Origin: an uncultured Bacilli bacterium
Lineage (GTDB): Bacteria; Bacillota_I; Bacilli_A; RF39; UBA660
Assembly (NCBI GenBank): GCA_948479395.1
Contig: CAOLUI010000023.1
Coordinates: forward strand, 1 to 17,468
DNA: 17,468 nucleotides
Direction: 5' to 3'
The notes under the pieces are model-generated. The model was not told the DNA's origin. It searched no databases and worked only from the letters and a program-made list of their open reading frames with translations. The first letter of the stretch is position 1. Each line of letters begins with the position of its first letter. A program made the position numbers and the translations under genes. Shown here one piece after another: positions 5,670-12,576 of this stretch.

Positions 5670-8183
5670 ATGAAAAGAAAAAATAAAGAATTAAAAAAAC
5701 ATCTTACACTTTTAGCAATTGTTTATATAATAATTATTATCTTTATTACCAAATTCCAATATTTATATGGCTCTCAAACTGACTTTATCCGCCAACACGC
5801 TATATTCCCCGATTATTTTCGTAATTTATTTTACGAAACAGGCAAAATATTCCCTGAATTTACTCTTCACTTAGGTGGAGGAGAAAATATTTTTTACTAT
5901 GCCTACTATGGTTTTTTAAATCCTTTAATTTTACTATCTTATTTTTTTCCTTTTCTAAATATGACCACTTATTTAATTATAATTAATATACTTACTATCT
6001 TTATTTCAACAATATTACTATATATGTTTTTATCTAAAAACAACTTTAAAGCTCCTACATGCCTTTTTTCTTCTCTTTTATTTTTATTCTCTAACAGTTT
6101 AATTTTTCACAGCCACCGACACTTTATGTTTATAAATTACATGCCTTTTTTACTTCTTGCTCTTTTAGGTGTAATAAAATATTTTAACCAGAAAAAAAGT
6201 TTTCTTTTAATCATAAGTATTTTTTTGATGATTTTAACAAGTTTTTACTTCAGCATTCCAGGAATAATCGCCATATGCCTTTATGCGCTTTACTATTACC
6301 TAAAACAAAATCCCAAAACTACATTAAAAAATACTTTAACAACTGCTTTAAAATTTCTAATTCCAATATTTATAGGAATATTATTAGCTTCCTTTTTCTT
6401 ATTTCCCATCATTTATATAATTTTAAATGGCCGCAATACTTCAAATTTTGCTTTTAATTTTTCGCTTTTATTTCCAAAAACCAAATTAGAGTACCTTATG
6501 TATGGCACTTATGGTATAGGTTTAACTGCTATTATGTGGCTTGCTATTATTTATCATTTAATATTTTCTCCTAAAGAATATAAAATATTAACCATATTTT
6601 TATTAATTCTTATCTTATTTCCTATTTTTAATATCATTTTAAATGGCGGTTTATATACTAACGGAAAATGTTTTATTCCTTTTCTTCCTCTTTTTACGTT
6701 ACTGATTGCTAACTTAATTGAATCTCTAGAACAAAAAAAAATAAAATGGCCAATTTATTTTTTAATCACCATTTTAGGTTTGTTATTTATTAAAACTGAA
6801 CCAAAATATTTCTTTTGTTTAATATTAGAAATAGTTATTACCTTTTTATGTCTTTATTTCTTTTATCGCAAAAAAAAATATTTAATTTTATCCCCAATTC
6901 TTATCATTGCTTTTATGATCTGTCTTTTTACCAATCAAACAGATAATTTAGTTAGTATAAAAGAATATCATAAAATTGAAACACTCAATAAATATGATTA
7001 TGAAAATATTATTTCTCCTAATTCAGCCTATCGTTTTATTGACAATTTAAATCCATCCTACTCAATCAATTACTCCAAAGCTAAAAGTGATTATCGTACC
7101 ACTTCCTATTCTTCAACTACTAATCCATATTACACTAATGCTTTTTATAATATTTTTAACAACAATAATATTTATCGCAACAAATTTATGCTTAACCAAA
7201 CTAATAATTTATTTTTTCATCGTTTCATGGGTATCAAATATCTTCTAGCAGATAAAGAAGTTCCTTATGGTTATCAATTAGTAAAAACTTATCCCCAAGC
7301 CAACTTATATGAAACAAATAACATCTATCCTTTAGGATTTGCTTCTTCTAATATTCTAAATAAAGAAGAATATCAAAACTTAAGTTTTAATGAACAACTA
7401 GAAGCTTTTAACAATAATATTATTATAAATCAAAAAAGTCATAATGCTAACTTAAATACATTATCCCAAAAAATCAAATTAGATTACAAAATAATAGAAC
7501 AAAAAAATATTACTTTAAAAAAACAAAATGATCATTACATAATCAAGAGTTTAAAAAATGGTCAACTATTATTAAGTTTAAATACTCCTCTTAAAGATAA
7601 CATTTTAATTATTCGTTTTAAAATGAACAAGATTCCTGATTGTTCTAAAGGAGATACTTCTATTACTATTAATAACATAACTAATAAATTAACCTGTCAA
7701 CAATGGAAATACTACAATGATAACAAAACTTTTGATTATGTTATTTCTAACACTAATGAAATAAAAGATTTAAACATAAAATTTTCTCAAGGTGATTATG
7801 ATCTTTCTCATATTGAAGTATACCAAACACCTAACAGTTTTTTTACAATAAACCAGGACCAAATTTCTCCCTTAAACATTCATAATACTTATTCTAAAAA
7901 CAAAATTTTATCAGGAGAGATAAATGTTAAAGAAGATGGATACTTTATATTTACGATACCTTTTGATAAAGGTTTTGAAATATTAATTGACAATAAAAAA
8001 GTTCCTTATGAATTAGTTAATGAAGCTTTTATTGGTTTCAAAATTAAAAAAGGTTATCATAAAGTAGATTTAAAATATCATGCGCCTTTATTGAAAGTTG
8101 GCAAAATCATTTCTTTTAGTACTTTACTTGTCTATTTAATATATATTATTTTTCTTTCTAAAAGATTTCATTCTTCAAATTAA
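5670..8183 (+). CDS. YfhO-family polytopic membrane protein (putative GT-C glycosyltransferase)
   Basis: 837 residues. The N-terminal half, to about residue 425, holds about twelve hydrophobic segments; the C-terminal half is hydrophilic and Asn/Lys/Tyr-rich, with a last membrane segment at about 805-830 (KVGKIISFSTLLVYLIYIIF). The first loop has QTDFIRQHAIFPDYFRNLF and LHLGGGENIFYYAYYGFLNP, the pattern of the YfhO family, whose Asp in the first outside loop matches the GT-C catalytic position. The known Bacillus member modifies teichoic acid with sugars from a lipid carrier; glycosylation of a wall or membrane polymer is my inference here. It has its own promoter, points against the flanking minus-strand genes, and ends seven bases from the convergent kinase-like gene. 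The ATG is set by AGGTGA five bases upstream. The substrate cannot be told. Confidence 0.8.
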   Translation: MKRKNKELKKHLTLLAIVYIIIIIFITKFQYLYGSQTDFIRQHAIFPDYFRNLFYETGKIFPEFTLHLGGGENIFYYAYYGFLNPLILLSYFFPFLNMTTYLIIINILTIFISTILLYMFLSKNNFKAPTCLFSSLLFLFSNSLIFHSHRHFMFINYMPFLLLALLGVIKYFNQKKSFLLIISIFLMILTSFYFSIPGIIAICLYALYYYLKQNPKTTLKNTLTTALKFLIPIFIGILLASFFLFPIIYIILNGRNTSNFAFNFSLLFPKTKLEYLMYGTYGIGLTAIMWLAIIYHLIFSPKEYKILTIFLLILILFPIFNIILNGGLYTNGKCFIPFLPLFTLLIANLIESLEQKKIKWPIYFLITILGLLFIKTEPKYFFCLILEIVITFLCLYFFYRKKKYLILSPILIIAFMICLFTNQTDNLVSIKEYHKIETLNKYDYENIISPNSAYRFIDNLNPSYSINYSKAKSDYRTTSYSSTTNPYYTNAFYNIFNNNNIYRNKFMLNQTNNLFFHRFMGIKYLLADKEVPYGYQLVKTYPQANLYETNNIYPLGFASSNILNKEEYQNLSFNEQLEAFNNNIIINQKSHNANLNTLSQKIKLDYKIIEQKNITLKKQNDHYIIKSLKNGQLLLSLNTPLKDNILIIRFKMNKIPDCSKGDTSITINNITNKLTCQQWKYYNDNKTFDYVISNTNEIKDLNIKFSQGDYDLSHIEVYQTPNSFFTINQDQISPLNIHNTYSKNKILSGEINVKEDGYFIFTIPFDKGFEILIDNKKVPYELVNEAFIGFKIKKGYHKVDLKYHAPLLKVGKIISFSTLLVYLIYIIFLSKRFHSSN

Positions 8184-8190
8184 AACTTTT

Positions 8191-8904
8191 TCACCTTTTA
8201 GTTATTAAATCAATTGGCCTTTTACACCCCTTTAATCTTTTTGAAAGTTCATACGAAATATCAGTTTTATCATCTACTTTAAAATTAGTTAACTCATTTA
8301 GAAAATTATAAATTACTTCCTCTGAATAATTTTTTAACCTAAATTTAAGCGTATTTTTACATATATTTCTACATAAACTTAATAATTTTCGCTTATTTTT
8401 AATTTTTAAATCATTCCCATAATATAACTCAAAAAAATCTGGATCAATAATAATCATATTTTGCGAAGTAAATAAAACATTATCTATATGAAGGTCTCCT
8501 GTAAGAATAGCATAACTCGAAAAAATTTCAAATAAGCTTTCCAAACCTCGAAAATTATCTAATAAATAATCTGTTGGTTCAATTAAAATATTGATATCCT
8601 CTTTTTCATAATATTTTGCACTATAAGCATCTACAATAAAAAATTTCTTGCTTATTCTATAAAAAATCCTTTTCATCAAATTTTTCTTTGTATAAATATC
8701 TATTAACTTTATAAAATATGGACTATTAATATCCTTTAAAATTTCAAATATCCAAACTTTTAATCTACATTCTAGTTCTGTATAAGAAAAATATTGTTTA
8801 AAAATAATATTATGATCATATGCTATATGGGCACAATTTCCTTGATTTAAATATTCCAAATTACTTTGATCAAATTTTTCAAAACTACGATTAAAATAAG
8901 CCAT
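8191..8904 (-). CDS. Kinase-fold protein (aminoglycoside-phosphotransferase/lipopolysaccharide-kinase-like)
   Basis: 237 residues. The centre carries a protein-kinase-like catalytic core: ILTGDLHIDNVLF (D137, H139, D141 and N142 of an HxDN-type catalytic loop) and IIIDPDFFEL (D154/D156, the metal-binding Asp position). The N-terminal part has a small glycine turn, QGNCAHIAY, and a Lys in IIFKQYF that could hold ATP. No membrane segment is seen. The core says phosphotransferase; the substrate (small molecule, lipid or protein) is unknown. The ATG at 8904 follows AGGGGAT, with a well-spaced promoter at 8929-8957. It lies downstream of ftsW in the same orientation, and its 3' end faces the yfhO-type gene with a seven-base gap. 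Its DxH-to-DxD spacing is shorter than in typical eukaryotic-like Ser/Thr kinases, so I favour the APH-like group. Confidence 0.65.
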   Translation of the reverse strand: MAYFNRSFEKFDQSNLEYLNQGNCAHIAYDHNIIFKQYFSYTELECRLKVWIFEILKDINSPYFIKLIDIYTKKNLMKRIFYRISKKFFIVDAYSAKYYEKEDINILIEPTDYLLDNFRGLESLFEIFSSYAILTGDLHIDNVLFTSQNMIIIDPDFFELYYGNDLKIKNKRKLLSLCRNICKNTLKFRLKNYSEEVIYNFLNELTNFKVDDKTDISYELSKRLKGCKRPIDLITKR

Positions 8905-8928
8905 AATTATCCCCTAAACATCTGATAT

Positions 8929-8957
8929 ATTATATTTATAATCATTTAAAAAATCAA
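8929..8957 (-). promoter_or_regulatory. Promoter of the kinase-fold gene
   Basis: Reading leftward, TTGATT (8957-8952), 17 bases, then TATAAT (8934-8929). The predicted start near 8922 leaves an 18-base leader carrying AGGGGAT before the ATG at 8904. Confidence 0.6.
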
Positions 8958-9002
8958 TACATTTCATGATTAACCACAACTTAATTATAATCAACAAAAT
9001 AA

Positions 9003-10085
9003 TCAATTTCTACTAATATTCAAAATTATTCCAATACTTGCCATACTTACAAGTAATGATGAACCACCATAACTTAGAAAAGGTAATGTAACTCCTGTCA
9101 CAGGTATTATTCCAACCACAACCATTAAATTAAGTGTTGCTTGAATAATAATTCCAAAAGCAAGACCAAAAGATAAATATTTACTAAATAAATTATTCTG
9201 TCTTAAAGAAATATTTAACACTCGATAAAACAAAACAAAAAAAACACTTGTTACTATCAAAACTCCTAAAAAGCCAAATTCTTCACTAATAATAGAAAAT
9301 ATAAAATCAGTTTGAGGCTCTGGTAAATAAAAATGTTTTTGCCGTGAATTCATAAATCCTTGGCCGATTAATCCCCCAGGTCCTATTGCGTATAAACTTT
9401 GAATAATTTGAAATCCGCTTCCTAAAGGATCCGTCCAAGGATTTAAAAAAGAAACAATTCTTGCCATTCTATAGGGAGCTATAGCAATTAAACCTACTAT
9501 TCCCACTAAACCTACTATTCCAATTTTAACAAAAAAAGATATTTTTACTCCTGAAATAAAGATTAAAACCACAAGCGTTAAAACAATAACCATTGCTGTT
9601 CCAAAATCTGGTTCTAACATAATAAGAACAAAAAAAACTAAAATAACTACCATAATAGGTAAAACACCTTTTTTAATATCTCGCATATTTTTTTTATTAT
9701 TAGCTAAATATTTAGAAACATATATAATTAAGCCTATTTTAGCAAATTCACTTGGTTGAATACCCAAAGAACCTATTCCAAACCAACTTCGACTTCCATT
9801 ACGTACTGTTCCAATTCCAGGTATTAAAACCAAAATAAGAAGAATAAAACATCCAAATAAAATTACATTAGCTTTATTATAATAAATATGATGATCAACC
9901 TTAGCTAAAAAAAGCATCAAAAATATACCAACAAAGAAAAATAAACCTTGAGCTTTAACAAACTTAAAAGCATCATTAAACTTATATTCCGCCCAGATAG
10001 AACTTGATGAATAAATCATAACAAGACCAAAAGCCGCAATAGCAATAACTAGAATAAATAAAATAAAATCCCCTTTATTTTTCAT
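9003..10085 (-). CDS. ftsW: FtsW lipid II polymerase (SEDS family)
   Basis: 360 residues from the ATG at 10085, which is preceded by GAGGAG at good spacing; the frame is open further upstream but that part overlaps a terminator and has no ribosome binding site. Ten or so membrane segments, the loop EPDFGTAMV, the conserved GSRSWFGIGSLGIQPSEFAK motif and C-terminal PVTGVTLPFLSYGGSSLL are SEDS hallmarks. SEDS proteins polymerise glycan strands from lipid II; FtsW works with the septal PBP, RodA with the side-wall one. I choose FtsW over RodA because of the neighbouring mraY, PBP, murG and ftsQ. In most dcw clusters murD separates mraY from ftsW; here a surface-protein cassette stands in that place. 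Confidence 0.88.
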   Translation of the reverse strand: MKNKGDFILFILVIAIAAFGLVMIYSSSSIWAEYKFNDAFKFVKAQGLFFFVGIFLMLFLAKVDHHIYYNKANVILFGCFILLILVLIPGIGTVRNGSRSWFGIGSLGIQPSEFAKIGLIIYVSKYLANNKKNMRDIKKGVLPIMVVILVFFVLIMLEPDFGTAMVIVLTLVVLIFISGVKISFFVKIGIVGLVGIVGLIAIAPYRMARIVSFLNPWTDPLGSGFQIIQSLYAIGPGGLIGQGFMNSRQKHFYLPEPQTDFIFSIISEEFGFLGVLIVTSVFFVLFYRVLNISLRQNNLFSKYLSFGLAFGIIIQATLNLMVVVGIIPVTGVTLPFLSYGGSSLLVSMASIGIILNISRN

Positions 10086-10122
10086 TAACAAAGTCTCCTC
10101 TTTTAATTTTATTAAAAAACAA

Positions 10123-10160
10123 TAAAAAAAAGTAATAAAATAATAATCAATTTCATTACT
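10123..10160 (-). terminator. Terminator after the surface-protein cassette
   Basis: On the minus strand AGTAAT (10160-10155) pairs with ATTACT (10136-10131), with a further AAAT/ATTT pairing inside, followed by eight T (10130-10123). It isolates the cassette from ftsW. Confidence 0.7.
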
Positions 10161-10182
10161 ATTTCCTTTCACTTATTTAGAT

Positions 10183-11434
10183 TTAATTTAAAATAAATGG
10201 ATTTGTACTTGAACCATCACTTTCATTTTCTATTACTATATTAGGGTTTAGATATATTGAGGGATATAAATTACTATTAACAGCTACACTAAGATAATCT
10301 ACTCGTCCTGACGTTTCCACAAGGAAGGTATGAAAATTAACCAAAGAAGGTGACGTTATTGTCCATTGTGCACTACTACCTAACAACCAATCATTGTTCT
10401 TACAATCACTCACTCCACTTCCATTCCAATTGTGTAAAACAGTATTCAAACATGTATTTCTATCTGTTGTAGCGCCTCCACTTGTCGCATATCCATAATC
10501 ACTTGGATACATTAACCCTACTTTTCCTATCCATTTGGTTGGTCTTCCACTATATACCGTCGTTCCTCTCTCTCTTTCATAAAATGTTTTAGCTATTACA
10601 TCATTATATGTACTACTTCCACCTAAGTTCCATACACTCTCACTTATCATTCCTTTGACCTCTTCTGTTAACCCTGTAGAACTAAAGTCACATACTTTTG
10701 TTGCTCCATTATTTCCACTTGGGCAATCTCCACTTGTTCGATTCCAGTATGCTCCTTCATTTAAGACTTTTTATAAGGCACTATCACTCCAATCATTACT
10801 TCCATATTCACTTGTTGATGACCCTGTTCCATTTGCTTTATTATCCCATCTAAACTTTCCTATACTCTCACTTCTTATTAGTTTAACTTTGTCAGTTTTA
10901 CTTCCATCAGCATTTTCTATATCTTTCATAACCCCTATTATTCGCCATAATTCATTATTAAATTGCACATAGTTATTGGGATTTGCTCCTATATATCTTA
11001 GATTACCAAAGTCATCTTCTACTAATTCGTTCGAATCTAGATTTTTAAGATACCTTATCAAAGTTTCTTTTGTAAAATCTATATTACATTTTATCTTTTT
11101 AGCTCCATTTGATACGATATTTACTAGTCCCTATAATTCGATATCAAAACTTGCTGTTACTCCATTTTCACATATCACACTATTTACTTTATAACCACTC
11201 GTCTTCGCTGGAAAATTTTTGGTTGTTTTTTCTCCATTTATTGTAAAAGCGAGTTCTATATCTCCACTACTAAAATCAGGTATCTTTCCTCTTAGTATAT
11301 TATAACTTTTTGTCTCTTTATATAAAGCATAGCTCCTATATATTATTATACCCCCCCCCCAGTAGGGCTAGTGCTCCTAAAGTTAGGAGGGTATTCTTTA
11401 GTTTTTTATTTTTCTTAAAACTTTTTAGTTTCAT
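10183..11434 (-). pseudogene. Complete G-tract surface-protein gene, interrupted by frame slip and two nonsense codons
   Basis: The ATG at 11434 (AGAGGG upstream) starts with LKSFKKNKKLKNTLL and a hydrophobic stretch, TLGALALLGGG. The ten G at 11351-11360 put the frame out, with TAG at 11336-11338 after 32 codons. With 9 or 12 G the frame becomes GGIIIYRSYALYKE, completing a membrane helix, and runs to TAA at 10183-10185, about 416 residues. In that frame two nonsense codons remain: TAG at 11131-11133, where the homologous gene has TGG (ELWALV versus EL-stop-GLV), and TAA at 10771-10773 (SAL-stop-KVLNEGAYW). Recognisable parts are an outside domain (about 30-120), then ELWRIIGVM, KWIGKVGLMYPSDYGYA, CKNNDWL and a C-terminal YPSIYLNPNIVI, resembling DUF6273/C-type-lectin-like proteins of gut Bacillota. 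I read it as a decayed or silent member of a phase-variable surface family. Function unknown. Confidence 0.75.
11351..11360 (-). repeat. G10 homopolymer tract in the coding strand (second copy)
   Basis: Ten C on the plus strand; on the coding strand the G run covers the last base of codon 25 plus three Gly codons, within the hydrophobic segment. As in the copy at 277-286, 9 or 12 G would join the two open frames, while 10 leads to a stop at codon 33. Confidence 0.9.
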
Positions 11435-11460
11435 CTTTATCCCTCTTTCTATTATTTATA

Positions 11461-11488
11461 ATTATAGCATACTTTTTTACTTTATAAA
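11461..11488 (-). promoter_or_regulatory. Extended -10 promoter of the surface-protein cassette
   Basis: TGCTATAAT (11469-11461, reading leftward) is an extended -10, with TTTATA (11488-11483) 16 bases upstream as a poor -35. Its -10 is identical to that of murT. The leader shares AATAATAGAAAGAGGGA with the other surface gene. Confidence 0.55.
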
Positions 11489-11513
11489 CAAAAAAATCAG
11501 ATAATATCTGATT
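11488..11513 (-). terminator. Terminator of mraY
   Basis: A perfect AATCAGA/TCTGATT stem-loop (11513-11495) followed by a T-run (to 11488). The mraY stop codon (11512-11514) lies in the ascending arm of the stem. Confidence 0.75.
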
Positions 11514-12504
11514 AAATCCAAACTCCATAAGTAATAGCAGCCATTGCCAGTAAAAAACCAACAACCCAAAACAATTTAACAATATCTGTTTCTTCCCAAC
11601 CAATTTGTTCAAAATGATGATGAAGAGGTGCCATTTTAAATATCTTTTTATGAAATTTACGAATAGCTACTATTTGAACAAAACTAGATATTGTTTCTAC
11701 AACAAATACTCCACCAACAAGAACTAAAGAAAGTTCATGACGCGTCACTATCGCAACCGTTGCTAAAGCTCCACCTAAAGCTAAACTTCCTAAATCCCCC
11801 ATAAAAATCTTAGCTGGATGAGAATTATATAACATAAACCCTAACAAACTTCCTACTAACAAGAAGCAAAAAATTGCTACTTCCTCATAACCTTGCATCC
11901 AACCAGTATTCCAAGCAATAATTCCAAACGCTAAAAAAGCAATCGCTGATAAACCTGTCGCTAAACCATCAAGACCATCTGTAATATTTACGGCATTACT
12001 TGTTCCCACTAAAACAAATAATATAAATATACCAAAGAGCCATCCCATATCAATACTAATACCAATAGAAGTAATCCATAAAATAGGTTCACCGCCATTT
12101 TTCATAAAAATATAGAAAAAAACTAAAGCTATTCCCATTTGTAATAAAAATTTTGTTGTAATACTAATTCCTTTATTATTTTTATATTTCATTTTTAAAT
12201 AATCATCAACAAAACCTAACGTCGCATAAGCTACAAATACAAAAATTAAAATAAGTAAATTATGATTTAGAGAAATACTTCTCTTAATATAAAGCATTAA
12301 TAAAGACAACAAAACAGGAACAATAAAAATAAATCCGCCCATTGTAGGTGTCCCATTTTTTTTCAAATGCCTCTCTCCTATAGTATGACTAACATTTTGT
12401 CCCATTTTTTTCTTTCTAGCAAATCGGACAAAAAAGAATCCAAAAACCATGGAAATAATAAACCCTAACATAATTGCCATCGCTGCTTTTGCTAAAATCA
12501 ACAT
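11512..12504 (-). CDS. mraY: Phospho-MurNAc-pentapeptide transferase MraY
   Basis: 330 residues, usual for MraY. It transfers phospho-MurNAc-pentapeptide from UDP to undecaprenyl phosphate, making lipid I. About ten membrane segments surround the family motifs: GTPTMGG near residue 50, FVDDYLK (the DD pair) near 97, NITDGLDGLATG, HPAKIFMGDLGSLALGG and the C-terminal HHHFEQIGWEE with its histidine triad. The ATG at 12504 follows AGGTGG. It lies 72 bases after the PBP gene, with a possible internal -10 (TATAAT, 12532-12527) in the gap, and is closed by a terminator before the surface cassette. The sequence is fully canonical. Confidence 0.96.
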   Translation of the reverse strand: MLILAKAAMAIMLGFIISMVFGFFFVRFARKKKMGQNVSHTIGERHLKKNGTPTMGGFIFIVPVLLSLLMLYIKRSISLNHNLLILIFVFVAYATLGFVDDYLKMKYKNNKGISITTKFLLQMGIALVFFYIFMKNGGEPILWITSIGISIDMGWLFGIFILFVLVGTSNAVNITDGLDGLATGLSAIAFLAFGIIAWNTGWMQGYEEVAIFCFLLVGSLLGFMLYNSHPAKIFMGDLGSLALGGALATVAIVTRHELSLVLVGGVFVVETISSFVQIVAIRKFHKKIFKMAPLHHHFEQIGWEETDIVKLFWVVGFLLAMAAITYGVWI

Positions 12505-12576
12505 TTAAATCCACCTCGTAATCAAAATTATACACTTTTTTTCTCAAACTTTCCCTTTGTCCTCCAATATTTGACA

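Noticed and set aside
10086..10172. Longer N-terminus for FtsW beginning before 10085
   Set aside because: The extra stretch overlaps the terminator hairpin, lacks a ribosome binding site, and is not part of the FtsW family; GAGGAG marks the ATG at 10085.
10183..10420. Diversity-generating retroelement variable repeat
   Set aside because: The domain style is suggestive, but no reverse transcriptase, template repeat or adjoining hairpin is present in the window, so it is not annotated as one.
10183..11061. Two separate small genes (10183-10650 and 10771-11061)
   Set aside because: They share one reading frame with the sequence behind the G-tract and are separated only by nonsense codons; no ribosome binding sites precede them. 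They are parts of one broken gene.
10771..11133. Stop-codon reassignment to explain the in-frame stops
   Set aside because: The two stops are TAG and TAA. TAA ends other intact genes in the window, so reassignment would lengthen them; mutation is simpler.
10655..11504. Three plus-strand frames (10655-10972, 10976-11194, 11310-11504)
   Set aside because: All lie antisense to the minus-strand surface-protein gene, whose homology to the copy at 1-359 and motif content decide the coding strand.
12505..12576. Small peptide or leader gene between the PBP gene and mraY (GGAGG-like sequence near 12558)
   Set aside because: No ATG follows at proper spacing, and frames opened by TTG run into mraY out of frame.
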